Shown here piece by piece: positions 22,640-31,344 of a stretch of DNA of 64,000 nucleotides. Position numbers and translations under genes: made by a program. This DNA is from CAVSPO01 sp963730005 (GTDB lineage: Bacteria > Actinomycetota > Actinomycetes > Propionibacteriales > Propionibacteriaceae): NCBI GenBank assembly GCA_963730005.1, contig CAVSPO010000013.1, forward strand, positions 186,001-250,000, written 5' to 3'. The first letter of the stretch is position 1. Every line of letters starts with the position of its first letter. The notes under the pieces are model-generated. The model did not search any database and was not told the origin of the DNA. It was given only the letters and a program-made list of their open reading frames with translations.

Positions 22640-23313
22640 TGGCCACGAAGACGAACACCACCGAAAGCCCCAAGGCTGACAAGAAGGCTGTCGAGAACCG
22701 CTCCAACGCTGCCGTGATGCCGCGGCTGAAGCAGCGGTACCGTGACGAAATCGTCCCGTCGCTGCAGCAGACGTTCAATTATGAGAATCCCATGCAGATC
22801 CCGGGGCTGGTCAAGATCGTGGTGAACATGGGTGTCGGCGACGCGTCGCACGATTCCAAGGTCATGGACGGGGCCATCAAGGACCTCGCTGCCATCACCG
22901 GTCAGAAGCCCCAGGTGACCAAGGCTCGCAAGTCGATCGCCCAGTTCAAGCTGCGTGAAGGCCAGGCCATCGGCTGCCACGTCACGCTGCGCGGTGACCG
23001 GATGTGGGAGTTCGCAGATCGGCTGTTGTCGCTCGCGCTGCCTCGTATCCGCGACTTCCGTGGTCTGAACTCCAACCAGTTCGACGGTCGCGGAAACTTC
23101 ACCTTCGGCCTCAGCGAACAGGTCATGTTCCTCGAGATCGACCAGGACAAGATCGACCGGGTGCGTGGCATGGACATCACTTTCGTGACCTCCGCCGGGA
23201 ACGATGCGGAGGGTCGGGAGCTGCTGGCTCAGCTGGGCTTCCCGTTCAAGGCTGTTGATGATCCCAAGGCGAAGCCGACTCGCCCCCGTTACACCGGCAA
23301 GAAGAGTAAGTGA
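22639..23313 (+). CDS. rplE: 50S ribosomal protein L5
   Basis: L5, 224 residues, carries 5S rRNA in the central protuberance. The N-terminal 35 residues are a charged extension; the conserved core begins at PRLKQRYRDEIVPSLQQTF. Further motifs are KIVVNMGVG and RGMDITFVTSAGNDAEGRELL. The extension makes it longer than E. coli L5 (179 residues). Confidence 0.98.
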   Translation: MATKTNTTESPKADKKAVENRSNAAVMPRLKQRYRDEIVPSLQQTFNYENPMQIPGLVKIVVNMGVGDASHDSKVMDGAIKDLAAITGQKPQVTKARKSIAQFKLREGQAIGCHVTLRGDRMWEFADRLLSLALPRIRDFRGLNSNQFDGRGNFTFGLSEQVMFLEIDQDKIDRVRGMDITFVTSAGNDAEGRELLAQLGFPFKAVDDPKAKPTRPRYTGKKSK

Positions 23314-23324
23314 GGCATTGACCC

Positions 23325-23510
23325 ATGGCAAAGACCGCACTCAAGGTCAAGCAGTCCCGCAAGCCGAAGTTCGCCGTCCAGGGCTACACCCGCTGTCAGC
23401 GTTGTGGGCGTCCGCGCTCGGTTTACCGCAAGTTCGGGCTGTGCCGCGTCTGCATTCGTGAGCTCGCCCATCGCGGCGAACTGCCCGGCGTCGTCAAGTC
23501 GTCCTGGTGA
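23325..23510 (+). CDS. rpsZ: 30S ribosomal protein S14 type Z (zinc-binding)
   Basis: S14, 61 residues, the short zinc-binding form. Four cysteines in CQRC and CRVC bracket the basic GRPRSVYRKFGL loop. The zinc-free paralogue induced under zinc starvation in many actinobacteria is not in this window. A 106-base gap separates it from rpsH. Confidence 0.97.
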   Translation: MAKTALKVKQSRKPKFAVQGYTRCQRCGRPRSVYRKFGLCRVCIRELAHRGELPGVVKSSW

Positions 23511-23616
23511 GTCCGCTCACCATCCACCAGAAGTTCCCAACGCAGCAGGTCCGGGATGGCATCGGCGGTCAAACGCCTGAGCTACGGAAACCGCCGCGAG
23601 AAAGAGGCCACAAGCC

Positions 23617-24024
23617 ATGACCATGACTGACCCGATCGCAGACATGCTGACCCGTCTGCGCAACGCCAATCAGGCGTTTCACGACTCCGCGAGCATGCCG
23701 AGCTCGAAGATCAAGGCGGGTATCGCCGAGATCCTCAAGCAGGAGGGCTACATCGCCGACTACCAGGTAAAGGATCCCGGTGAAGGCGAGGTGGGCAAGA
23801 CCCTTACCGTCAAGCTCAAGTACGGCGACGCTCGCGAGCGGTCGATCGCCGGCCTGCGACGCATCAGCAAGCCTGGCCTGCGTGTTTACGCCAAGGCCAC
23901 CAACCTGCCCAAGGTCCTGGGTGGGATGGGCATTGCGATCATTTCCACCTCGCAGGGTCTGCTCACTGACCGGCAGGCCCATGAGAAATCCGTTGGCGGC
24001 GAAGTGCTCGCCTTCGTCTGGTGA
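23617..24024 (+). CDS. rpsH: 30S ribosomal protein S8
   Basis: S8, 135 residues, binds helix 21 of 16S rRNA and in E. coli represses the spc operon. MTMTDPIADMLTRLRNAN opens the protein; a second in-frame ATG at 23623 would remove two residues and cannot be excluded. The C-terminal STSQGLLTDRQAHEKSVGGE is conserved. Confidence 0.98.
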   Translation: MTMTDPIADMLTRLRNANQAFHDSASMPSSKIKAGIAEILKQEGYIADYQVKDPGEGEVGKTLTVKLKYGDARERSIAGLRRISKPGLRVYAKATNLPKVLGGMGIAIISTSQGLLTDRQAHEKSVGGEVLAFVW

Positions 24025-24053
24025 CCCGACGAGACTGAAGAGGAGATAAACAG

Positions 24054-24596
24054 ATGTCACGAATTGGCAGACTCCCGATCACCGTCCCGTCCGGTGTCGA
24101 GGTCACACTTGATGGCCAGGACGTCGCGGTGAAGGGTGCCAAGGGATCCCTGACCCTGAGCGTCAGAGAGCCCATCACAGTCAAGCGGAACGACGACGGC
24201 CAGCTGGTTGTCGAGCGTCCCAACGATGAGCGGTCGAACCGCTCATTGCATGGCCTGACGCGCACCCTGATCAACAACATGGTCGTGGGCGTGTCGGAGG
24301 GCTACACGAAGAAGCTGGAGATCGTCGGTGTTGGCTACCGCGTCATCCAGAAGTCGCCGACCCAGCTTGAGTTCAACCTGGGCTTCTCGCATCCGGTTGT
24401 CGTTGACGCCCCCGAGGGCATCACCTTCACCGTCGACAAGCCAACGGTGTTCAACATCCAGGGTATTGACAAGCAGGTCGTGGGAGAGATCGCGGCCAAC
24501 ATCCGCAAGATTCGTCCGCCCGAGCCTTACAAGGGCAAGGGTGTGCGTTACGAAGGCGAGCATGTGCGCCGCAAGGTCGGAAAGGCTGGTAAGTAG
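24054..24596 (+). CDS. rplF: 50S ribosomal protein L6
   Basis: L6, 180 residues, two similar domains near the GTPase-associated centre. MSRIGRLPITVPSGVEV and the C-terminal PPEPYKGKGVRYEGE are diagnostic. A gaggagataa site precedes the ATG; rplR starts two bases after the stop. Confidence 0.99.
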   Translation: MSRIGRLPITVPSGVEVTLDGQDVAVKGAKGSLTLSVREPITVKRNDDGQLVVERPNDERSNRSLHGLTRTLINNMVVGVSEGYTKKLEIVGVGYRVIQKSPTQLEFNLGFSHPVVVDAPEGITFTVDKPTVFNIQGIDKQVVGEIAANIRKIRPPEPYKGKGVRYEGEHVRRKVGKAGK

Positions 24597-24598
24597 GC

Positions 24599-24982
24599 AT
24601 GGGTATTTCTCTGGGTGTCCGTAAGGGACTCTCCAAGAAGACGGCCTCCCGCGCGCGTCGTCAGGCTCGTGGACGCAAGAAGGTGTTCGGTTACGCCGAT
24701 CGTCCCCGGCTGGTGGTTACCAAGTCGAGCCGGCACACGCTTGTCCAGGTGATCGACGACGTGGCGGGCCGCACGCTGGCCAGCGCGTCGACGATGGAGC
24801 CCGAGCTGCGTGCCGGTGGCGGCGACAAGACCGACAAGGCGAAGCAGGTTGGCGCGCTGATCGCCAAGCGTGCCAAGGAAGCCGGCGTCGAACAGGTTGT
24901 GTTCGACCGCGCAGGCAACAAGTACCACGGTCGAATCGCCGCGCTGGCTGATGCAGCGCGCGAAGCCGGCCTTGGGCTCTGA
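24599..24982 (+). CDS. rplR: 50S ribosomal protein L18
   Basis: L18, 127 residues, binds 5S rRNA with L5. The basic N-terminus (KKTASRARRQARGRKKV) and the C-terminal FDRAGNKYHGRIAALADAAREAGL identify it. It follows rplF closely and lies 26 bases ahead of rpsE. Confidence 0.98.
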   Translation: MGISLGVRKGLSKKTASRARRQARGRKKVFGYADRPRLVVTKSSRHTLVQVIDDVAGRTLASASTMEPELRAGGGDKTDKAKQVGALIAKRAKEAGVEQVVFDRAGNKYHGRIAALADAAREAGLGL

Positions 24983-25008
24983 GACACGACGGAAAGGTTG
25001 AACTAACG

Positions 25009-25617
25009 ATGAGTGGATCCCAGCGCCGCGAAGGCGGCCAGGGTGGCGAGCGTCGTGGCCGTGACGACCGTCGTGGCGGCCAGCGCGAAGAACGCAACAA
25101 GAGCGAATACCTCGAGCGGGTTGTCGCCATCAACCGGGTGAGCAAGGTTGTGCGCGGCGGTCGTCGCTTCAGCTTCACGGCGCTCGTGGTTGTCGGTGAC
25201 GGCCAGGGCACCGTGGGTGTGGGCTACGGCAAGGCCAAGGAGGTGCCGGCAGCCATCGCCAAGGGCGTTGAGGAAGCCAAGAAGCACTTCTTCAAGGTGC
25301 CGATGGTGCAGCGCACCATTCCGCATCCTGTTCAGGGTGAGAAGGCTGCCGGCGTCATGATGCTGCGGCCGGCTTCCCCCGGTACCGGTGTGATCGCCGG
25401 CGGCGCGGCTCGTGCGGTGCTGGAGTGCGCAGGCGTGCACGACGTGCTCGCCAAGTCGCTCGGCTCGCAGAATGCCCTCAACGTGGTGCATGCCACTGTG
25501 GAGGCGCTGCAGATGCTGGAGGCGCCGGAGACAGTCGCCATGCGCCGCGGCAAGACGGTTGAGGACGTCACTCCCGCTGCGATCCTGCGGGCACGCAGGG
25601 AAGGGGTGACGGTCTGA
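25009..25617 (+). CDS. rpsE: 30S ribosomal protein S5
   Basis: S5, 202 residues, contributes to decoding fidelity and the mRNA entry helicase. A glycine/arginine-rich extension of about 30 residues precedes the core EYLERVVAINRVSKVVRGGR. GVGYGKAKEVPAAIAKG and GSQNALNVVHAT are conserved. Its stop shares a base with the rpmD ATG. Confidence 0.98.
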   Translation: MSGSQRREGGQGGERRGRDDRRGGQREERNKSEYLERVVAINRVSKVVRGGRRFSFTALVVVGDGQGTVGVGYGKAKEVPAAIAKGVEEAKKHFFKVPMVQRTIPHPVQGEKAAGVMMLRPASPGTGVIAGGAARAVLECAGVHDVLAKSLGSQNALNVVHATVEALQMLEAPETVAMRRGKTVEDVTPAAILRARREGVTV

Positions 25618-25799
25618 TGGCAGTCCTGAGAGTGACCCAGCACAAGTCAAGCATCAGCGAGAAGCCCGCTGTCCGCGCGAGCCTTCGCGCCCTGGGGCTG
25701 AAGAGGATTGGTGACCAGGTGGAGCACCCGGATCGGCCCGAGATCAAGGGCATGATTCGTGCGGCTCGTCACCTGGTGACCGTGGAAGAGGTGAACTGA
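25617..25799 (+). CDS. rpmD: 50S ribosomal protein L30
   Basis: L30, 60 residues, a small 50S protein. ISEKPAVRASLRALGLKRIG and a C-terminal RAARHLVTVEEV fit the bacterial family length. The one-base overlap with rpsE and single-base gap to rplO keep it strictly in the operon. Confidence 0.97.
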   Translation: MAVLRVTQHKSSISEKPAVRASLRALGLKRIGDQVEHPDRPEIKGMIRAARHLVTVEEVN

Positions 25800-25800
25800 C

Positions 25801-26244
25801 ATGCCGATCAAGCTTCATGACTTGCGTCCGGCGCCAGGGGCGAAGAAAGCCAAGACCCGCGTCGGTCGTGGTGAGGGCGGCAAGGGTGGCAAGACGGCTG
25901 GCCGCGGCACCAAGGGAACTGGCGCTCGCAAGCGCGTTCCGGAGAGTTTCGAGGGCGGCCAGATGCCGCTGCACATGAGGATTCCCAAGCTGCGTGGCTT
26001 TCAGAATCCCTTCCGTCAGGAGTTCCAGGTCGTCAACATTGCGCGACTGTCCGAGCTCTACCCTGACGGCGGCACCGTGACCGTTGACGATCTGGTGGCC
26101 AAGGGTGCTGTTCGCGCCGGCCGCCCCGTCAAGGTCCTCGGCCAGGGCGATCTGGGCGTCAAACTCGACGTCACAGCCGACAAGTTCTCGGCCACGGCCA
26201 AGGACAAGATTGAGCAGGCCGGCGGAACAGCCACGGCGCTCTGA
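25801..26244 (+). CDS. rplO: 50S ribosomal protein L15
   Basis: L15, 147 residues, a late-assembly 50S protein. KLHDLRPAPGAKKAKTRVGR with the glycine-rich GGKGGKTAGRGTKGTGAR loop is diagnostic. Unlike in many bacteria, secY is not immediately coupled: a strong terminator follows the stop, so L15 ends this transcription unit. Confidence 0.98.
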   Translation: MPIKLHDLRPAPGAKKAKTRVGRGEGGKGGKTAGRGTKGTGARKRVPESFEGGQMPLHMRIPKLRGFQNPFRQEFQVVNIARLSELYPDGGTVTVDDLVAKGAVRAGRPVKVLGQGDLGVKLDVTADKFSATAKDKIEQAGGTATAL

Positions 26245-26259
26245 TCAACTGCACAGCAG

Positions 26260-26303
26260 ACGGTGGAGGACGGTTCATCAGAACCGTCCTCCACCGTTTT
26301 ATT
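26260..26303 (+). terminator. Intrinsic terminator between rplO and secY
   Basis: A perfect 16-bp stem (acggtggaggacggtt / aaccgtcctccaccgt) with a CATCAG loop is followed by TTTATT. It is the most classical intrinsic terminator in the window and implies that secY has its own promoter in 26304-26480. I see only weak candidates there (TGCTAAGCT, an extended -10, at 26381-26389). Confidence 0.9.
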
Positions 26304-26480
26304 GTGTTGCCAGGCCGAAGTGACGCGTTGCACCGTTGAGCTGGAGTGCTTCGGACTGAATAGGGATGCGACGAGCGTCTTGCTAAGCTTCAAAGGCTGG
26401 TTTGGGCCGTCGGCCTGGCTGGTCAGGTCAGGCTGGGGTGTTTGGTCTGGCCCGTCATGTCTCGTCTAGAGAGGGTCCGG

Positions 26481-27797
26481 ATGCTTTCCTCCTTCGCCGG
26501 CGTGTTCCGGACGCCGGAGCTTCGCAAGAAACTCTTGTTCACGCTGTTCATCCTGGTGCTCTTCCGGCTGGGCTCGGTGGGCGTGCCCGTGCCGAATGTG
26601 AACATTGCGGCAATTCGCGAGTGTGCGAACATCGCCAGCACCGGCTCCCAGGCCGGCCTGTACACCATGATCAACATGTTCAGCGGTGGGGCTCTGCTCC
26701 AACTGACCATCTTCGCGTTGGGCATCATGCCCTACATCACGAGTTCGATCATCATGCAATTGCTGACGGTGGTCATCCCGCGACTGGAAACCCTGAAGAA
26801 GGAGGGGGCGGCCGGTCAGCAGGAGATCACGAAGTACACCCGGTGGGTGACGATCGGGCTGGCCGTCATGCAGGCAACCTCGTTCACCATGTTGGCCGTG
26901 AACGGTCAGCTGTTCCAGGGCTGCGCGCAGTCTGTGGTCTATGACACCGGCCTGTTCGCCATCGTGGTGATGATCCTGACGATGACCGCCGGGACGTCGA
27001 TCATCATGTGGTTCGGTGAGCTGATCACTGACCGGGGCATCGGCAACGGAATGTCGATCCTGATCTTCACGCAGATCGCGGCCCAGTTCCCGAGTGCCAT
27101 GTGGTCCATCCGGACGGCCTCGCCGGGCAACAAGGGTCTGGTGGTGTTCATCCTGGTGCTGGCAGTGGGCCTGCTGGTGATGGCGGGTGTGGTCTTCGTG
27201 GAGCAGGCGCAGCGGCGCATCCCGGTGCAGTACGCGAAGCGCATGGTGGGGAATCGGCTGCTTGGTGGCAGCACGACCTACATTCCGTTGAAGGTCAACC
27301 AGGCTGGTGTCATTCCGGTCATCTTCGCGTCCTCGATCCTCTATCTGCCCGTGCTCTACACCATGTTCAACTCCCAGGGCAGGATCGCCGAGTGGATCAC
27401 GATAAACCTGAGTGGTAGCGGCCAATCCGTCTGGTACAACGTCATCTACCTGACCTTGATCATCTTCTTCACGTATTTCTACGTCGCCATCACTTTTGAC
27501 CCGGTCGAGGTGAGCGACAACATGAAGAAGTACGGCGGTTTCATTCCCGGGATCCGGGCCGGTAAACCGACAGAGGATTACCTCGCCTACGTGTTGTCCC
27601 GGTTGACCGCTCCTGGCGCCCTTTATCTGGCGCTGATCTCGCTGCTGCCCACTCTGGCGATGGTGTATCTGGGCGCCAACCAGAACTTCCCGTTCGGTGG
27701 CACCAGCATCCTGATCATCGTCGGGGTCGGTCTTGACACCGTGAAACAGATCGAGGGACAGCTGCAACAACGCAGCTACGAGGGTTTCCTCAAGTAA
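26481..27797 (+). CDS. secY: Preprotein translocase subunit SecY
   Basis: SecY, 438 residues, the membrane pore of the Sec system. I chose ATG 26481 (MLSSFAGVFRTPELRKKLLF), which has a gagaggg site five bases upstream; the frame stays open to 26442 but that part is unconserved. About ten hydrophobic segments are visible, with the plug region MFSGGALLQLTIFALGIMPYI, and the C-terminal GTSILIIVGVGLDTVKQIEGQL is strongly conserved. It leads a secY-adk-map unit. Confidence 0.97.
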   Translation: MLSSFAGVFRTPELRKKLLFTLFILVLFRLGSVGVPVPNVNIAAIRECANIASTGSQAGLYTMINMFSGGALLQLTIFALGIMPYITSSIIMQLLTVVIPRLETLKKEGAAGQQEITKYTRWVTIGLAVMQATSFTMLAVNGQLFQGCAQSVVYDTGLFAIVVMILTMTAGTSIIMWFGELITDRGIGNGMSILIFTQIAAQFPSAMWSIRTASPGNKGLVVFILVLAVGLLVMAGVVFVEQAQRRIPVQYAKRMVGNRLLGGSTTYIPLKVNQAGVIPVIFASSILYLPVLYTMFNSQGRIAEWITINLSGSGQSVWYNVIYLTLIIFFTYFYVAITFDPVEVSDNMKKYGGFIPGIRAGKPTEDYLAYVLSRLTAPGALYLALISLLPTLAMVYLGANQNFPFGGTSILIIVGVGLDTVKQIEGQLQQRSYEGFLK

Positions 27798-27841
27798 GTT
27801 GGTAGCACCGTGATGATCTTCAACGACGAAGGGACTGGATC

Positions 27842-28417
27842 ATGAGGCTGTTGATCATGGGTGCGCCAGGAGCTGGCAAGGGGACCCAGGCAGTGGGCGT
27901 GGCCAACTATTTCGGTGTTCCGGCAATTTCCACGGGGAGCATCTTCCGGGACAATGTCGCCCGGAAGACGGCGCTGGGCCAGCAGGTGGAGGCCATCATG
28001 GCTGCCGGCGAGTTCGTTCCCGACCAGCTCACCGAGCAGTTGGTGGCTGATCGGCTGGGTCAACCTGACGCTGTTGATGGTTGGCTGCTGGACGGGTTCC
28101 CGCGCACCCTGCACCAGGTGGCGGCCTTGGACGAGTACCTGGGGGCGCATGGCCAGCAGTTGGACGCGGCCATTGCGCTTGAGGTGCCTGAGGCGTTGCT
28201 GACGGACCGGCTGCTGAAACGGGCTCAGATCGAAGGCCGCGCGGACGACAACGAGGAAGCCATCAGGCGTCGTTTTGAGATGTACCAGCAAGAGACGCAG
28301 CCGTTGCTGGCCGAGTACGACCGGCAGGGGCTGGTGCTACGCGTCGACGGCGTCGGTTCGCTGGAAGAGGTGCGCGACCGGATCGCTGCGGCGCTGGCCG
28401 AGAAGCAGCAGGGCTGA
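27842..28417 (+). CDS. adk: Adenylate kinase
   Basis: Interconverts 2 ADP with ATP plus AMP. It has 191 residues, the P-loop GAPGAGKGT at 7-15, the AMP-binding STGSIFRDN and WLLDGFPRT. The LID is the short form (EGRADDNEEAIRRR) with no zinc cysteines, as usual in actinobacteria. It stands between secY and map and is likely cotranscribed with both; map starts two bases after its stop. Confidence 0.98.
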   Translation: MRLLIMGAPGAGKGTQAVGVANYFGVPAISTGSIFRDNVARKTALGQQVEAIMAAGEFVPDQLTEQLVADRLGQPDAVDGWLLDGFPRTLHQVAALDEYLGAHGQQLDAAIALEVPEALLTDRLLKRAQIEGRADDNEEAIRRRFEMYQQETQPLLAEYDRQGLVLRVDGVGSLEEVRDRIAAALAEKQQG

Positions 28418-28419
28418 AC

Positions 28420-29256
28420 ATGGGTGGGGTCCAGATCAAGACCGCCGAGCAAATCAAGGCCATGCGCAGGGCAGGCTTGCTGACGGGCCGCATCCTCAAG
28501 GCACTGGGCGAGCGGATTGTGCCCGGTGTGACGACTCTGGAGCTGGACGCCCTGGCGCGGGAGTTGCTGGCTTCCGCCGGCGCGGCGTCCAGCTTCCTGC
28601 ACTACGGCGCCGGCTGGGGAGTTCCGCCCTACCCGGCCGTGGCCTGTATCTCGGTGAACGACACCATCGTGCACGGCATCCCGTCCTCCGACATCGTGCT
28701 GGCAGAAGGAGACATCGTCAGCATCGACTTCGGGGCGCATGTCGACGGCTGGCACGGGGATGCGGCCCGGACATTCGCCGTGGGTGTGATCGACACCCCC
28801 TCCGTTGAACTGATCGAAGCCTCTCGGTTGGCGATGTGGGCCGGGGCAGCCGGGATGGGCGAGGGGTCGCGGGTCACTGACATCTCCAGCGCCATCCAGA
28901 AGTCCATTCGTTCGCACCGGCGCCGTTTCGGCATCATCCGCGAGTACACGGGCCACGGCATCGGCTCCGAGATGCATCAGGAGCCTGACGTGCCGAACCA
29001 CGGTCGCCCCCATCGGGGGCCGAGGCTGCAGCCAGGCATGTGTCTGGCCATCGAACCGATGATCACCCTCGGTGGTGAGGGAACCAGAGTCCTCGACGAC
29101 GAGTGGACGGTGCAGACCCTCGACGGTTCCCGCGCCGCGCACTGGGAGAACACCTTCGCCATCGTCGAAGGTGGGGTTTGGGTGCTCACCGAGGAGGACG
29201 GTGGCGAGACCGAGCTGCGGGCCCGTGGGGTGCCCTTCAGGCCCTTGGGCGACTGA
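28420..29256 (+). CDS. map: Methionine aminopeptidase, type I
   Basis: Removes the initiator methionine from nascent proteins. It has 278 residues, and the five metal ligands are visible: D103, D114, H179, E212 and E243, in SIDFG, HGDAAR, GHGIGSEMH, AIEPM and WENTF. Substrate-binding VHGIP is present. There is no N-terminal zinc finger or SH3 extension. It would normally be followed by infA, but here a 4-kb insertion separates them. Confidence 0.97.
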   Translation: MGGVQIKTAEQIKAMRRAGLLTGRILKALGERIVPGVTTLELDALARELLASAGAASSFLHYGAGWGVPPYPAVACISVNDTIVHGIPSSDIVLAEGDIVSIDFGAHVDGWHGDAARTFAVGVIDTPSVELIEASRLAMWAGAAGMGEGSRVTDISSAIQKSIRSHRRRFGIIREYTGHGIGSEMHQEPDVPNHGRPHRGPRLQPGMCLAIEPMITLGGEGTRVLDDEWTVQTLDGSRAAHWENTFAIVEGGVWVLTEEDGGETELRARGVPFRPLGD

Positions 29257-29301
29257 CTGCGCTCGGCTTCGAGACCAACGCCCGGATCGGCCGTCCGGTC
29301 T

Positions 29302-29307
29302 TAGTCT
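29302..29307 (+). promoter_or_regulatory. -10 box of a probable leaderless dehydrogenase transcript
   Basis: TAGTCT lies six bases before the ATG at 29314. The alternative upstream GTG at 29308 would fall inside the spacer, which favours the ATG as the start. Confidence 0.5.
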
Positions 29308-29313
29308 GTGCCC

Positions 29314-30330
29314 ATGCGTGGAGCCATCTGGTACGGACCATACGACATTCGACTCACCCAGCGGCCGGACCCGGTGATCCAGGAGCCGACCGACGCGATC
29401 GTGCGGGTGACCGCAACCTGCGTCTGCGGTTCCGACCTGTGGGATTACCGCGGTGTCAACACGTTCACGGCGCCCGTGCCCATTGGTCACGAGTACTGTG
29501 GCGTGGTCGAGGCCGTGGGTCCGGCCGTCAAGGACGTCAGGGTCGGACAGTTCGTGGTGGGGCCCTTCTTCGCCTGCTGCAACCGGTGTCCAGCATGTCT
29601 GGCGGGCTTCCAGTCGGACTGCGCTCACCTTCAGTGGTATGACGGCTGCCAGGCGGAGTTGCTCCGGGTGCCAATGGCGGACGGTACCTTGGTGGCCACG
29701 CCCGAGCCGCCCGACGAGCACCTGATCCCCAGCCTGCTGGCCCTGTCCGACGTGATGGGCACCGGCTGGCATGCCGCGGTGTCTGCGCGGGTCGGGCCGG
29801 GTATGACGGCGGCGGTGGTCGGTGACGGCGCGGTCGGGCTGTGCGGGGTGCTGGCCTGCCGCGAACTGGGCGCGGAGCGGATCGTCGTGATGAGCCGGCA
29901 CCCACGGCGCCAGGAATTGGCGCGAACGTTCGGAGCCACCGACATCGTCACCGAGCGCGGCGCCGAAGCAGTCGAACAGGTGCGTGCGTTGACAGCCGGA
30001 GTGGGGGCCGACGCGGTGCTGGAGTGCGTGGGCACCGATGCCGCGATGCGGCAGGCGGTCGGCTGCACCCGCAGTGGCAGCCTGGTGGGGTACGTCGGGC
30101 TGCCGCACGAGGTCCAGTTCGACGTCGAGGAGTTGTTCCGACGCAATGTGGGGGTGCATGGCGGCATGGCGCCCACTCGCGAGTACCTGCCGGGGCTGAT
30201 GGGCAAGGTGCTGCACGGTGACATCGAGCCGGGTCGGGTGTTCGACCTCACCCTGCCGCTGTCCGAGGTGGCCGAAGGTTACCGGGCCATGGACGAGAGA
30301 AGGGCGATCAAGGCGCTGTTGCTGCCCTGA
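29314..30330 (+). CDS. Zinc-dependent alcohol dehydrogenase of the MDR superfamily
   Basis: NAD(P)-dependent medium-chain dehydrogenase, 338 residues from ATG 29314. The catalytic zinc site is C38 with H59-E60 (CVCGSDLWDY, PIGHEYCGVV). A structural zinc loop of clustered cysteines follows (FFACCNRCPACLAGFQSDC), and the nucleotide fold carries VVGDGAVGLCG. The substrate cannot be told from sequence. It is monocistronic between map and a bidirectional terminator, and is not part of the usual ribosomal-protein neighbourhood. Confidence 0.9.
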   Translation: MRGAIWYGPYDIRLTQRPDPVIQEPTDAIVRVTATCVCGSDLWDYRGVNTFTAPVPIGHEYCGVVEAVGPAVKDVRVGQFVVGPFFACCNRCPACLAGFQSDCAHLQWYDGCQAELLRVPMADGTLVATPEPPDEHLIPSLLALSDVMGTGWHAAVSARVGPGMTAAVVGDGAVGLCGVLACRELGAERIVVMSRHPRRQELARTFGATDIVTERGAEAVEQVRALTAGVGADAVLECVGTDAAMRQAVGCTRSGSLVGYVGLPHEVQFDVEELFRRNVGVHGGMAPTREYLPGLMGKVLHGDIEPGRVFDLTLPLSEVAEGYRAMDERRAIKALLLP

Positions 30331-30371
30331 GCCAGGCCTGGGAGTCGCCGTGGCCCCGGCCCGAACGTCAA

Positions 30372-30402
30372 AGCGGCCCGCCCCGGTGGGGGACGGGCCG
30401 CT
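30372..30402. terminator. Bidirectional terminator between the dehydrogenase and metQ
   Basis: A 13-bp stem with one bulged base (agcggcccgcccc / gggg-a-cgggccgct) and a GGTG loop lies between convergent genes. Read leftward it is followed by TTT. Confidence 0.7.
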
Positions 30403-30417
30403 GACTTGTCGGAATAC

Positions 30418-31239
30418 TCAGCAGGCGGGGATGACCTCGCCCTGGTACTTGTCCTGAATGTACTTCTGGGTCTCAGCGCTGCACAGCAGCTCGCCCAGCT
30501 TCTTGATTGCCGGCTTGTCCTTGTCCTCGGTGCGAGCCACCAGGACGTTGTTGTACGGGTTGTTCTCGGGGCTCTCGATCTGGATGGCGTCCTTGCTGGG
30601 GGTGAGGCCGGCGCCCAACGCGAAGTTGGAGTTGATGACGGCCGCATCAAGGTCGGGCAGCGACACAGGCAGCTGCGGAGCCTCCAACTCCTTGAACTGC
30701 AGGTTCTTCGGATTGGTGACGATGTCGATCGGGGTCGAGTTCAGGTTCGTCGGATCCTTGAGCGTGATCAGACCCTGCTGGGCGAAGATCAGCAGCGCGC
30801 GACCTTCATTCGTGGGGTCGTTGGGGATGCCCACCGAGGCGCCCTCGGGCAGGTCCGCCAGCTTGGAGACCTTCTTGGAGTAGACGCCCATCGGCTCCAG
30901 GTGCACCGTGGCGACCACGGAGAACTTGAAACCGTTCTCGGCGATCTGCTGATCGAGGTAGGGCTTGTGCTGGAAGTAGTTGGCGTCGAGCGAGCCGTCT
31001 GCCAGCGCCGAGTTCGGCTGCACGTAATCGCTGAACTCGATGATGTCGATCTTGATCCCGGCTGCCGCGGCCTGGGATTCGTTGACGAAACTGAGGATGT
31101 CGGAATGCGGCGTTGGGCTGGCGCCCACCTTGACGGTGGTGACAGCGGAACTGGAGTCACTGGCGGCGTTGCTGGAGCAGCCCGCCAGCGCCAGGGTTCC
31201 GAGCGCCAGTGCTGCCACGATCTTTCTGGTGATGGTCAT
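30418..31239 (-). CDS. metQ: Methionine ABC transporter substrate-binding lipoprotein
   Basis: Binds methionine outside the membrane and delivers it to MetNI. It has 273 residues with a lipoprotein signal: hydrophobic residues 7-20 and the lipobox LALAGC with C21 as the lipidated cysteine. The NlpA-family core is clear (KVGASPTPHSDIL, DANYFQHKPYL, GIPNDPTNEGRALL). It lies 105 bases downstream of metI and is the last gene of the metNIQ operon. Confidence 0.95.
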   Translation of the reverse strand: MTITRKIVAALALGTLALAGCSSNAASDSSSAVTTVKVGASPTPHSDILSFVNESQAAAAGIKIDIIEFSDYVQPNSALADGSLDANYFQHKPYLDQQIAENGFKFSVVATVHLEPMGVYSKKVSKLADLPEGASVGIPNDPTNEGRALLIFAQQGLITLKDPTNLNSTPIDIVTNPKNLQFKELEAPQLPVSLPDLDAAVINSNFALGAGLTPSKDAIQIESPENNPYNNVLVARTEDKDKPAIKKLGELLCSAETQKYIQDKYQGEVIPAC

Positions 31240-31344
31240 GGAGATTCTCCTGAAGTTGCAATTGTGGTGAACAGTGCCGACCGGAGGTCGGCGGGACTTG
31301 TGCTGTCGGTTGGTGGGGACTGCCGGCGGATCGTTCCGCCACGA